A stretch of 64,000 bases of DNA from Ziziphus jujuba (taxonomy: Eukaryota > Streptophyta > Magnoliopsida > Rosales > Rhamnaceae), in assembly GCF_031755915.1 (NCBI RefSeq), contig NC_083383.1:24216001-24280000 (forward strand), in the 5' to 3' direction. Of the stretch, positions 1 to 11,450 are shown in pieces (position 1 is the stretch's first letter; each line of letters begins with the position of its first letter). The notes beneath the pieces were generated by a model. It was not told the origin of the DNA. It ran no database searches and saw only the letters and a program-made list of their open reading frames with translations. The position numbers and the translations under genes were made by a program.

Positions 1-1631
1 TTTCCCCTTTAGCAGAGGATGCAGCTTTTATGAACTGGAGGTCATTAATGGCAAGAGACAGATAATGTAAGGCCTTTTGTACTTATTAATTTTAAGGATT
101 TTCGTCAAAATGACCTATATTTCAAGATACATGCATTCACGTTAATTTTGAAGATAATCTCAAAAGTTAGATTATAAATATGCATATTTGGCCCACCAAA
201 TAATTAGTAAACAGAATATCCCAATGCCCTGTGCCCACTATCTAGCCTAATATTTCTAACAAAGTCACCTGAGCCTTTCTTGTTTAGTTGCCTAGAAAAC
301 CTTGGTGTAGCAAAACCTGAAGCATCTGTAATGAGTGGATATTGTTCTTCATTTTTTTTTCTATTGGTAACTCATTCTCTTTTCTTTGATAGTTTTTTTT
401 CCCTTTTCCTTTTTAAAGATTATGGATGTTTGTAATTATTAGTTTTTTTGGTTTATTACTTTTATGTTTAACTGGGGAAAAGATACAGCCTTGTTTGCTT
501 GTCAATGGTGCCCATTTTCTTTATGCATTTGCTCAGTAATTACAAAGTGCTTACCGATGCATCATACTTGTGATTGGTTGTTAAGTTTTTATAACTTACT
601 GTCTTTGTTTCAACTTCTTGTTGGGCATGCCTTCATTCCCTTTCCAGCCAACATTTTGCTTTCGTGTTTTTGAGATGGATGTCTGCATACAATTTACAAA
701 TTTAGTGGTTAATTCAGTTTTTTCTAAAATGAATTTATTCTTTCTGTAGATGTTAATGCCATATATAAACTAGTGGAAAAGACAAATTTAATTGACAAGT
801 GTGTATATGATTCAAAATATACACGGTAGGATGGAGAGAAAGACGATTTCAGTATTTTGTTGTTGAAAGCTTTGCTATATTTTGTTCTCCTGCCACATGT
901 CAGCTGTTAAGGCGTAGATTTTTGTTGGGAGAATAATGCAGTCTTTGAAAAACAGATACGGGCGAGACAGTGTTGAACCTGCAATCAAGCCTGGGGAGAC
1001 TGCTTTGGTATGTACTTCGTCATTTGTGCACGAACCACATACAAATGAAACTAATATTTCTTTAGGCACATATGGTATCATAACTGTGTTTAGACAGGGA
1101 CAGTGGGCTGCTTAATTTTTAAAATCCTTAAAAAAGATAAATCAGTGAGGAAGGAAAAAAAGGCCTCTCTCTCATCGAAGGCAATATGTAGATTCTTGTC
1201 TGTTGGATCATATTCCTCTGACGTGATTATATCGTTATCCCTCATCATATTTTTGTGCTTAAAAAATATGAAAGGTCTTGCCCTCTAATCTATGACAATG
1301 ATACAAATCTTACCCCTTTCTTGGCACTCCATATCCTAATTTCTACTCAAACAAACTGAGGATTTAGCTAGATTTAGGATCATGAACTCCATTGAATCCC
1401 ACCATAAGGACCCTAGTGTTAATGAACAATGAGGATATGAATCTACATTCCGCACAGTGATTAATTTCTGGGGTCCAACTCGTTTCTTTCGTGCATAAAT
1501 ACTTAAAATGGATCGATCAAATTTATGTTTGTTTTCTTTTACGTAAATTTTTTTGCAATGTTACGCAGGTTGCCATAAGAGGAGTAACTTGGTTATTGCG
1601 GCAATTCCCTCAGCTGGCAGACCGTTTATGA
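1..1631 (+). CDS. 3' part of an NTF2-like (SnoaL-fold) plastid-type protein gene; 5' part lies left of the window
   Basis: Three coding exons can be placed: 13-66, 956-1007 and 1569-1631 (stop TGA, followed at once by a second TGA). Each is flanked by AG/GT and the phases join (2, then 0). They encode about 55 C-terminal residues with the motifs GCSFYELEVINGKRQI, YGRDSVEPAIKPGE and the end RGVTWLLRQFPQLADRL. This is the conserved tail of the plant NTF2-family protein At1g71480 as I remember it: the NTF2/SnoaL cone-fold core, then a hydrophobic C-terminal helix. The molecular role of the family is unknown to me. The next genes in this window are the At1g71490- and At1g71500-like genes, which supports the call. 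The introns (889 and 561 bp) are AT-rich and carry nothing else I recognise. The first exon begins at a CCCTTTAG acceptor, so upstream exons must exist outside the window. Confidence 0.85.
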
Positions 1632-2092
1632 TGAACACCAACTTTCTGTCTGTTTTTCATTCCTATTTGTTGAGGAAGTGGAGTAAATATGATAATATGT
1701 TATGTATGTTCAATTGGTATATATGTATAAAGGAGCTAAATACATGGCATATTTCTTACTCAATACGAAATCAGTATAAGAGTCCAAACAGAAATTTGAC
1801 TCTCTAATCGTTCCATTGTTTTTTGTACAAATTATTTGGACAATGACTTTGAAATCTCGGCAAAGTGAGTTTAGGATAAACTTTATATGTAATATGTGTA
1901 GGCCTACAAGGATTTAAGAGTGTTAAACTGATAAAATTGAAGCAAATAAACAGATTCATTCATAAATGATGATATTTGTTTTAAGTTCATGCTTGAGCTT
2001 GATGCATTTAGCTTGAGCTTGCCTGAGCGTCACAGTAGTTTCAGAAATCCATTGAAAGTCCCTAAAACAAAATAAAATTCAAGAGTTGATTA
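1632..2092. other. 3' flank of the NTF2-like gene
   Basis: Holds the presumed 3' UTR of the NTF2-like gene and AT-rich spacer up to the tRNA gene. The open frame running through 1553-1807 is only the last exon read past its stop in another frame. No other gene or repeat seen. Confidence 0.5.
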
Positions 2093-2164
2093 GGGGCATT
2101 CCGAGAATCGAACTCGGGACCTCTCGCACCCAAAGCGAGAATCATACCACTAGACCAAATGCCC
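2093..2164 (-). tRNA. tRNA-Pro (anticodon UGG)
   Basis: On the minus strand a 72-nt cloverleaf can be drawn by eye. The acceptor stem GGGCATT pairs with AATGCCC, discriminator C. The D-arm contains the A-box-like GGTCTAGTGGTATGA. The anticodon stem CTCGC/GCGAG encloses the loop TTTGGGT (anticodon TGG, Pro). The T-arm CCGAG-TTCGATT-CTCGG contains a canonical B box. There is no intron and no encoded CCA. An AT-rich flank follows in the transcript direction, as expected for Pol III termination. All stems pair perfectly, so the gene is probably functional. Confidence 0.95.
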
Positions 2165-5100
2165 TTGTGCTCTTTCATGTGAAGAACATTATTTATTTAT
2201 TATTTTCATTTATTTTGGCAACTCTAAACCGAAAAATAGTAAAGAAAAAAAATGAAAATGTGTGATAATTGTTAAAAGAATATTCAGCATCCAAAAAGGA
2301 CCAAGAACGTCTACGAGGATACTGAAACTGAGTCCTCCACAATTGGCTTAACCATATTAACATCCCAAACCCAGCTGAAACTTATACAAACTCTATTATT
2401 TTTTAAAGAAAACTCTTAAGAAATTATTAATATACAAATAAAAGCAGTTTTTTATTCAGAAACTATTCTTAGGAAATTTTGAACATTTTTTAAGTTCAAG
2501 AAATTATAAAATAGACATACCACTTTTATACCATTATAAATTCTCACCTTTTAATATGATAATAAATTTTCTAAACTACCCTTCAGAAAGTAGCTATCCC
2601 GATAACACATTCAGTGAAATTCGTGAAAATTCTCAAAACAACAGCAGAAATTATACATTGAGATCCCAGATATTTCTAATAAATAATGAAGAACATCAAC
2701 CACATCTAAATCACAATAATCCAAGTAAAAAGTACCATCAGACAAACTACCATATTGTCATCTCAATTAATACATACACAGACCTCAACTAAGATATATA
2801 CATGTCCAAATATTTCAAATACAATAAGACAGCACCCTAGTAGCTAGGTCCTTTCAAGTTGCAATGTACGACGGCTTTCTTTTGTTTATCAACTACCAAT
2901 TTCCTAAAGGAAAATCTGTGGCTGGTAAAAGAAAATATAAAAAAAATTAAAAAAATTAATATTAAGTAAGAAATGTTATCGAAAAATATAATCATATAAA
3001 TCATAATATTAACGTCAACTGGAAAAGTCATATTTCTTTCTCTGTCTAACAATACATGAAGCATTGGTTGAAAAAGTACCAAACAATTGTGCAATGTATA
3101 AACATGATTATGGATATAAGAAACTAGAGTTATCAACATGATTCAAAAGACAATATTTTAAATTATTTTCTAGAAAAAGATTGTTCTAATTTATTCAGCA
3201 TGTACAAGCAGCACGTTGGTACGAGTTTGATATTCTACCAGCAGCGTGTTGGTGGTATCCCTATAAATAGGAGTTTACTATTTTGCAGTGTTGCCCTGAT
3301 TAAAAGGTCCTATTAACGAAAATAGATGTACTATTAGTCTATTACCGGTAATAAGATCTTTGGTGCGACATGCCCATCATAGAAAATTTCTCCCCCATAA
3401 ATAATTGGTACAAGTATGACAAGCTTTATGATTATGCTATGATCTTAACATTAATAAATCAAAAATTTAAAAAAATAAAATAAAATACATTTCGGATCAT
3501 GGGTCTTCAAAATGCACTAAATTGGCTAAAGACAGAGACAGAAACACTAATCCACAATCCGAGGAAATGATACAAACTTTATAAACTGAAAACAATACTA
3601 ACATAGCATGCATTACACGTCTGTGTACAAAAAGATACCACCATTTCTCATCATGGCAGGTCCAATTTATCCTCGTATATAACCAAAATTCTACACTTGG
3701 AATTGGCTTGAACTAAGTGTTTCTATATTTACCAAATATATTTTAAAAAATCACCAATGCTAGAGTTACCAAATTTTTTAATAAAATTTACTTTTACCAA
3801 ATGATGTGGCGAAATATTGATAAGTGATATCCAATACAAACCAATAAAATAATGTCACATCATTTGTATAAATTTAGTTAAACAATCAGTTTTTTGTACC
3901 CATATTGTTAAACAAAAAATTACGCTAGAACAAAATGCATGCATGCAAATATATCTCTCTAAACCATGAGTTACTTGCAGTCATCTATTTCTTTTCTTAT
4001 GCATATTCTTGATTTGATTTCACCACATTGACTGTTTTCACATTCTATCGTCTTTTGCTTAATCGATCGAGAACAAAAAGAGAAGTCAGATATTGGACAA
4101 GTAACTCTAGACAAAAAAATACATATATTGCCAAACTTTTTTAGTCCAAAACTGAAGTCCAAATAGATTATGTTATACATTAATACTGGATAACCAAGTA
4201 GTTTTACCAGAATCTGTGTGGAAATGAAGAAAAACAAAGGTAGGGGGAAATAAAACCATTAACCACGTTATATCTCTATTTAACATGAAAATGTTGATTG
4301 ATGGCAGAGAAACATTATGATACCCATCCAAGCACTCTCCATATATAGAAAAAACCACAGAAAACACACAAATTAAACTTATTATGAACCATGGTGTAAA
4401 GCTAACTAGTAAATACCAAGTCCCTAAGGCAAAGTTGATCACAAATTCTAGCACCTAATTTTGTTAGCTACATTCTCGCCGAAAAAGAAAATTGTTAAGA
4501 AGGTGCATTAGCAACGTTAGTATTCATTCATCTTACCAATAACTTTAAGTGGAAATATAAACTCACCAGCCAGCCTATTAAAGTTCTAGTTTACCATTAG
4601 AACCAGGAAACATGCATACCAATAGTGTAAAATATTTCTTAAAAAGCTTTCGAATACGAAGTGCTGGCCATCAAAAGGTATATTACTCAAAGATTAGAAA
4701 AACAAAAGTAGCTCAAACTAGTACTATCATTTAGGCATGAAATACATGAATAAGCATTACAGGAAACAACATTAGTTTCTTATAGGAATCTAATCCGACA
4801 GACGAATAAAATTTGATGGACATTTTCTTTAAGAATACAATCACATCTCCTGGCAAACCCAGTCCTTATCATTCAGAGCTGCAAGGGAATAACAGTGAAA
4901 TAGTCACACAATTTGGCTGACCCACATAAGATTCCCAAATCTTTCAAATAAGATTTCAATGAAAAAAAAAAAAAAGAAGCTAAAATGGAAACATCCCACA
5001 AGTTGATCCAATGTTGGAGACTACCATCCCTTTGTACAATCAAAGTAAGGAGTAAAATACTAACAGATCCACATCTCAAAACAATAAACATCTCATAATA

Positions 5101-6240
5101 TGCATGGGGGCCCATTTTGTATGCTTGAAGGCCGGAAATGATTTATATTCAGATAACCCATGCACTCCAAAATCCAAATTGCAATATGAAAGCCAAAAGA
5201 TAAGCCACCCACAAAAAAGTAGCACGTATAAAGCAGGTGAGTACACACCCATTCTAACAAGATCAGATTAAGAGTAATATCAAAATCATTTAACAAGATC
5301 AGAGTCAGAAGGATCAAACCCATTTCACACCAAAAAATAAAAAAAAAATTAAAATTAAAAAAGAAGAAGAAGAAGAACAACAACAACAACAACATTTTAG
5401 CAAATACTTTTAGAGAAAATAAAATACCTTTGATGGAGAGAACTTCAGTTTTTTCTTAGCCCTCTCCTAGCTACTGACTGGTAGATCTTCTTTCACATAG
5501 CTTGGTTGTTAACTAATGTGGCAGATAGAGAAACCAGTAAAAGCAAATTTCAACAGCTGAAGAGAGAAATAGGGAAGAAAAAAGAGAAAATAAAGAGGAG
5601 GAAAAAATGAGGGACAGTACCTGATGTGGCTGAGAGGGGAAGACAGTTAAATCTGTTTTCTTTTACACATTCTTTTGTTTCCAAAGACTCCAGAAATCAA
5701 ACAACTTCTTCTTGTTCTGTCCTTTAGTTTTGTTTTTAAATCATTTCTTTTTAAAGAACAATACCCAAACAAACATGTGAATTGTTTTTAATGTCAAACT
5801 TTATTTTATTGATAAAAGACAAAACTTATTGAAAAGAAGATGAGGACCCTCAAATACAAGTTTAATAAAAAAAAAAAAAAAAAAGGAAAATAGATTTGAT
5901 GACATTTTTCCGACACAAGAAAATGAAAACATTGGAACATCCTTAAATTCTTTCACAGTAATGTCCATAAAGAAGCTTAAAACTTGCATAACTCTTATAT
6001 CTTGACTCTTGTTGTCAAAAAAACCATTCTTTCTAATCATATTTTCTGAAACAAAGGCAATATTGCAAATCTCCAAAGAATGTGCTCGTTTGCTACCCCC
6101 TAGAACCTAAAAAATTGCTTATCAAGAGAGATGTGGGGGAAATACCAGATACACTCAACTTCTTCCTCCAGCTATAATCATGATTTAGAACCACATGACA
6201 ATGAAGGAATGAGCAATCATTGCAATCAGCAGCATATAAA
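2165..6240. other. AT-rich spacer without a recognisable protein gene
   Basis: About 4 kb read on both strands. No open frame here resembles a known family; the frames of 80-100 codons at 2.8-5.4 kb have composition expected of AT-rich noise. Two minus-strand segments look like spliced untranslated exons: about 5626-5660 ending CACATCAG|gtactg, and about 5430-5552 starting after ctcttcag and ending CATCAAAG|gtattt. They could be the leader of a non-coding or undetected transcript. Short homopolymer and GAA/CAA tracts occur at 5340-5395. Confidence 0.35.
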
Positions 6241-6246
6241 TTTTAA

Positions 6247-6250
<4 letters not shown>

Positions 6251-6287
<37 letters not shown>
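6251..6287. repeat. Poly-T tract of about 37 nt
   Basis: Uninterrupted T run in the spacer. It could be the tail of a minus-strand retroposed sequence or simple slippage; no source gene is recognisable beside it. Confidence 0.8.
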
Positions 6288-6288
<1 letters not shown>

Positions 6289-6781
6289 TTTTGGTGTGTG
6301 GAAACAGAAAACTTTATTTAGATCATATGGCTAAACAGGCACTTATGTTCTTGTTTACTAGCTAAAAATAGTAACTTAAAGTTTTATTCTGTCCCAAACT
6401 TACATCTAAACATTTATCACAAATTGGGAACTAAGCTCATATGAATAAAAGAGACATGTATTTATCTTTGTATCAAATTAAGTTCTACATGATTTATGGT
6501 GGTGGTAACTGGTAATGCCGTGGCAAGACCACTGATGATAAATTTAATTAACAGTACATTACTAAGTATAAAATATGAAGTACCTGAATGCTTCAGATAA
6601 TTAAGCAAATTTGATTCTCAGCAGAAATCAATATCAAATGAAAAGTATAAGTAATAAAAATTTTCTATATCATACAAGAACTGCTCTCCAAATTTTATTA
6701 TTTCTACATTAATCTGCAGCTACTGAATATTCAAAAAACCACCCTCATAATGAGCTGCCAAGACTGGTGGAATGCTAGTTT
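6288..6781. other. AT-rich spacer
   Basis: Non-coding sequence between the poly-T tract and a tandem duplication. Nothing recognisable. Confidence 0.5.
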
Positions 6782-7063
6782 AACCAGCGTTAAAATTGTT
6801 GAACTTAAAGCAAAACATTTATGCATAATGGTTCCTTAACCAAAATTTACCATCAGTTAAGAATCATCACTTACCAACATAATAACAACCTGTTTTGGGT
6901 AGGTATTAACCACCATTTAGTTTAACCTGGTCAAAATTGTTGAACTTAAAGCAAAACATTTATGCATAATGGTTCCTTAACCAAAATTTACAATCAGTGA
7001 AGAACCATCACTTACCAACATAATACCAACCTGTTTAGGGTATGTATTAACCACCATTCCTGT
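6782..7063. repeat. Two-copy tandem duplication, unit about 141 bp
   Basis: The sequence beginning AAAATTGTTGAACTTAAAGC at 6792 recurs at 6933, and the copies stay aligned through ATGGTTCCTTAACC and the closing TATTAACCACCATT. About ten differences separate the copies, so the duplication is not brand new. It lies downstream of the PPR gene's 3' end and is non-coding. Confidence 0.9.
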
Positions 7064-7963
7064 TTCCGGACATATGTTACACATAAATTCCAGGATGATA
7101 ATTTATGGACCAGACTTTTAATTAAAACAAGAGTACATGCAATAGTGTCTACACAATAAAATTCCATAAAAGCATTTATGAGAAACTTTATGCAACTTGT
7201 TAAGCAAATCGCTTTCTACATAGATGCCATTTTATGTTTTCTAACCGTATCCTACAAGGTGCATTTTCTTATGATTTATAAAACATAATTATACAGCTCG
7301 GGAAAAAGAAGTAGATGACTAAAGAGATTAATCAAGAATGCAAAACTGGAAGAAAGTTAGAGGTGTACATGGAAACTCAAGTAAGTAATTTCCCAAATTT
7401 ATATTAAAAAATTAAAAAAAAAAAAAAAAAAGAGAATAATAATAAGTGAATAAGAAGAACAAGAAGAAGAAGAAAGAAAGAACCAATGAACAGTTTTTCG
7501 TGAGAACTAAGAAGTCAGGAAAAAAACAAGACATGTATTATTAAAGTACAAAACAGGGTAGTCTGGATACTCAAGTATATGTTTCAATTATGATTGATGC
7601 CTTTGTAGTAATCAAGTAACAAAAGACGTAATAATTCTTAAATTCTCACCTCTTCTCTCAAGGGTGACTCTTTCTCCAAGAATAAAATAACTTTCAAGCC
7701 CATAAAGAATAAAATATATTCACTTCAGAAGTGACAGACCAAACAATTAAATCAGATAGCAGTCCGGAAATAGTTCCCTATGGCACCAAGGTCTAGCAGT
7801 GTTGAGCCAGAGCAACTGTTTGAGTCTAGCATGGATTCTTCACATAACTAAACTTTGATCCCACAGTAGAAGAGTATCTTCAGTTAAGCACTTCAAATAA
7901 TATACCAACCACAGTTCTCTAACCAATTCTTTTAAAATTCTAACTACTACAATTTTGTCCACT
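7064..7963. other. 3' flank of the PPR gene
   Basis: AT-rich sequence downstream of the minus-strand PPR stop codon, containing its presumed 3' UTR, an A-run near 7415 and a GAA-rich stretch near 7450-7480. No gene recognised. Confidence 0.5.
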
Positions 7964-10159
7964 CTATGCCTCCAAAATATGATCAACGGAACCTAAACTC
8001 TCAATGGGCACATAACCATCATCCTTCATTAGTTCAGTCAATCCATCCAACAAAGGGTAAACATCATCTCTATAGGTATGCGATGTGTCACCCACCAGAA
8101 AAGGTGATAATCCATTGCCAGCATCAACCCAAGCACAACCTGGAGCCTTCCTCACGCCCAAGTCCCTCATGAAGGTCCTCACCATAGCTACCTTGTTCCA
8201 ACAGCCAGCAGCAGCATACATATTAGCAATTAACACATAATAACCTGAATGTTCAGGCCTCATTTCCAAAAGGTTCTCAGCTGCCCATTCTCCTATGTCT
8301 GTATTTCCATGGATCCGACAAGCACCAATGAGAGTTGCCCACATGGCAGAAGTTGGCCTGTAAGGCATCCTTTTGATCATCTCTTTTGCTTTATTTAATA
8401 GACCAGCCCTTCCAAAGAGATCAATCATGCAATCATAATGCTCTAAACGGGGACTTATACCATAAACAATTGGCATCTTTTCAAATACCATTTGACCTTG
8501 GGTTACAAGACCCGAATGGCTACAAGCTGATAGAACTGCAACCAGTGTTACATGGTCTGGTTTGATCTGCAACCTGTTCATCTCTTCAAATAACTTCAGT
8601 GCAGCTTGACCTTCCCCCAACATCCCATATCCTGCAATCATGGAAGTATATGTTACTTCATCTCTCTTGGTCAATGAATCAAATACTCTTTTAGCTTCTA
8701 AAACCTTGCCTGATCTTGCATACATGTCCACAAGAGCATTCCATAACAGCAAGTAATCCCCAAATCCTTTGCGTTTCATAATGTAGCAGTGGAACTCCTT
8801 CCCATGTGAAAGATTTGCAACTCGAGCGCAGAGTGGAAGAATGCTAGCAATTGTAACATAATTTGGTTTAATACCAGAACGCAACATTTCTCTAAATAAG
8901 GATGAGGCTTCTTCAGCTAGATCCATGTGTGCATAACTGGAAAGCATGGAGTTCCACGTGACCGTACTCTTTTCTTCTATCAATCGAAATAAAGTATAGG
9001 CATGTCTAAGGTCCTTGCACCTGGAATACATCGTAATTAGCACATTCTTGAAATTATCATACTCATAAGTGCCATTTCGAATTGCAAAACCATGAATCTC
9101 TTTCCCCAACTTAATCACTCCAATGTGGGAACAAGCACCCAGACCAATAATCAATGCTACTGAGTCCAACTGAGCACCACGACTTCTCATTCGAGAAAGC
9201 AACTCTAGTGCCCCCTTAAAATTGCCTGTCCGCAAGTACCCTCCAGCTATGGTGTTCCAAGTTATGATATTTACCTCCATACTCTCTTCCTGCATCCGCT
9301 TAAACAGCTGAATTGCTTCATTCCACATTCCCCTAGAGGCATAAGCAGAGATAATTGCATTCCAAGAAACTGCATCCCTATCTGGCATTTTGTCAAACAT
9401 TTGATGAGCAACATCTATTAACCCGAGTCTCCCATACATTGAAACTAATGCATTGTGAACAAACAAGCTCCACTGTAAGGAGCTTGCTTCAATGGACTTG
9501 TGCACCTCCATACCAAATCCTATATCCATGAGTTCGCCACAAGCCTTGAGAACAGATGGATATGTGAAATTATCTGGTCTGATCCCCTTATTCACCATTT
9601 GCTTATAGACAGAGAGAGCCTGACTGAATTCTCCATATCTAACATATGATGAGATAAGCATATTCCATGGCAAAGGATGCAACAAATTTGAATCCTCAGT
9701 GACAATGTGGGCATCAACAAGAAAGTTAAAGTTAGAGTAAAAAGAGACCAGTTTTGGAACCAAAACTTGATGTCTCTCAAGACCCAACACAATAATCTGG
9801 GCATGGAGTTGTTTACCTTGTGGAAGTAATTTAAAGTTGGTGCAAGATAAAAGAAGAGAAGAAATGGGATGCAAGATGACATTATAAGAAGCAGTAGAAG
9901 AGGCATGATACTGGATAAGAGAGAAAGTTTTGAATGCTTTTGATAAATTGCCTTGTTCCACAAGGTTCCTGATAGATGTAAGGAGAAAATCTATCATAGA
10001 ATCATCACTGGTTTTCTTTGCTTTTGTGATAGATTCTTTTAGGCTATATGATGTTGGTGATTTATCAAAATTCCCTTCTCTCCATCTCTTGGGTATGAAT
10101 TTTTGTATTTGGGATATAGATAAGCGCCTTGGGATGGAATGAGGTGAATATTGTAGCAT
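7964..10159 (-). CDS. Pentatricopeptide repeat protein, PLS class, E subgroup (At1g71490-like)
   Basis: Intronless 731-codon frame starting at the ATG at 10157-10159. The N-terminus is rich in Arg/Lys and Ser without acidic clusters, as in organelle presequences. From about residue 85 onward degenerate 35-residue repeats follow in P-L-S order, with the usual signatures WNAIISAY, LVSMYGRLG, DMYARSGK, IKPDHVTLVAVLSACSHSG and DLFGRAGLLNKAKEMI. After the last repeat come the E-type motifs (SGYYVLIANMYAAAG, then GCAWVDAG). There is no DYW deaminase domain. Such proteins bind organellar RNA in a base-specific way and usually act in C-to-U editing with a DYW partner. Length, ending and neighbours agree with Arabidopsis At1g71490. 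The frame is undamaged. Whether it goes to mitochondria or plastids cannot be told from sequence alone. Confidence 0.95.
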   Translation of the reverse strand: MLQYSPHSIPRRLSISQIQKFIPKRWREGNFDKSPTSYSLKESITKAKKTSDDSMIDFLLTSIRNLVEQGNLSKAFKTFSLIQYHASSTASYNVILHPISSLLLSCTNFKLLPQGKQLHAQIIVLGLERHQVLVPKLVSFYSNFNFLVDAHIVTEDSNLLHPLPWNMLISSYVRYGEFSQALSVYKQMVNKGIRPDNFTYPSVLKACGELMDIGFGMEVHKSIEASSLQWSLFVHNALVSMYGRLGLIDVAHQMFDKMPDRDAVSWNAIISAYASRGMWNEAIQLFKRMQEESMEVNIITWNTIAGGYLRTGNFKGALELLSRMRSRGAQLDSVALIIGLGACSHIGVIKLGKEIHGFAIRNGTYEYDNFKNVLITMYSRCKDLRHAYTLFRLIEEKSTVTWNSMLSSYAHMDLAEEASSLFREMLRSGIKPNYVTIASILPLCARVANLSHGKEFHCYIMKRKGFGDYLLLWNALVDMYARSGKVLEAKRVFDSLTKRDEVTYTSMIAGYGMLGEGQAALKLFEEMNRLQIKPDHVTLVAVLSACSHSGLVTQGQMVFEKMPIVYGISPRLEHYDCMIDLFGRAGLLNKAKEMIKRMPYRPTSAMWATLIGACRIHGNTDIGEWAAENLLEMRPEHSGYYVLIANMYAAAGCWNKVAMVRTFMRDLGVRKAPGCAWVDAGNGLSPFLVGDTSHTYRDDVYPLLDGLTELMKDDGYVPIESLGSVDHILEA

Positions 10160-10775
10160 ACACTATAACGATATGTGTTGGACATGATAAACTTTGTAAC
10201 AATAAACTGACTGCATCGCTCTTTCCAGTGTTCAACATGTGGCTTGGGACAATGGTTAAAGATGGATAACTCTTTAAGTACTATATGCCTCGATCAACAG
10301 CCAAAGCAACATGTTTTCCTTGTACAATCAAAATACCTGTAACAATGTCAAATGTGGTTAATTTAGTGCTTGTTTGGTAATGTTTATGCTTTTGGTTTTT
10401 AGTTTTCAATACATATATAAACGTTTTAGTGGTGTACAATTGGCTTACATGCTTTTTAAATTATAGTTACTCATCACTACATGCTTAAAAGAAACTAGTC
10501 ACAAATGTAAAATAATGATATCAATAATTATAAATAAATAAAAATCATTTCAACCAGTTTAACATTTCTCATGCAAATAATTTTTTATTCATAGTTTAAG
10601 TCTCAATTAAAAAAGAAAAAAAGAAACGAAAAACATAAATATTAGGCGTAAGGTATTATTTGGTAACATGTTAGTCTTTTGTTTTTGGTTCGTGTGTAGT
10701 TTGCTTAGTTCAAATGTTAGTTAGTGGTGGTTAAGAGTTTGTTGAGCATCTCAATTACCTACAAACTTAAAGGGG

Positions 10776-10830
<55 letters not shown>

Positions 10831-11450
10831 AAAAAAAACAAAAAACAAAAACAAAAACAAAACCACAAACACCAAATGACGGACCATTTGAAGTTGTAAT
10901 GGTTTTTAAGTTATAGTTATTTGAGATGCCTATAAACTCTAACTAAACTAACCAACGTTTTAAGTGAGCAAATTATACAAAATTAAGTAGAAAAAACCAA
11001 AAACGGAAAGCAAAAAACCAAACGATGATATATTCCCAGAAAATAACATACATAGCAACATCGGAAATCCATAGTTATGTAAAGTAGTTTTTAAAAATTA
11101 TGCCACTCCTATTTATAGAAATTACAAACTTTTCTGTAAATTTCCATTTTAGCTTATCGGACACCGAAGAAAAACATATATAAATAAACCAGTGAATAAA
11201 TAACCAAGCAAACTAGAAAATAATAATAATACTAATAATAACAAAGCAATCAGTTTACCTTACCGGCAGTGACGGCGAGGCTTCAAGAAGAGCTTCAAGA
11301 CTAAGAAAACCAGACAGTCTGAAATAGAAGACGATGGTAACGACGTCGTACCGTCTGTGTAGCCTGGTGCAGACGGCGACAAAGGAGAAGTGTGAGACAG
11401 AAACGAGAAATAAAGGGATTGTGAGGGAGAAAGTTGGTCAAATTACCGCA
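10160..11450 (-). promoter_or_regulatory. Leader and promoter region of the PPR gene, with a 5'-UTR intron
   Basis: On the minus strand a GC-richer block (about 11264-11420) ends CACTGCCG|gtaagg, a strong donor. A matching acceptor gttacag lies at 10337, only 177 nt upstream of the PPR start codon. I infer a leader of two exons, one ending at 11264 and one covering 10160-10336, separated by a 927-bp intron. The intron holds a (TA)n tract (10790-10826). No TATA box was identified with confidence. Confidence 0.6.

Noticed and set aside
288..1007. An alternative exon chain for the first gene (288-334, 750-825, 932-1007) with matching phases and an open frame
   Set aside because: It is phase-consistent by chance. 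Joining 13-66 directly to 956-1007 restores the remembered family sequence (GKRQI-I-YGRDSVEPA), which the longer chain interrupts.
2314..2387. Minus-strand exon-like stretch of about 21 codons ending VEDSVSVSS after a CAG
   Set aside because: No upstream exon of compatible phase or family resemblance was found; such short open stretches are expected by chance.
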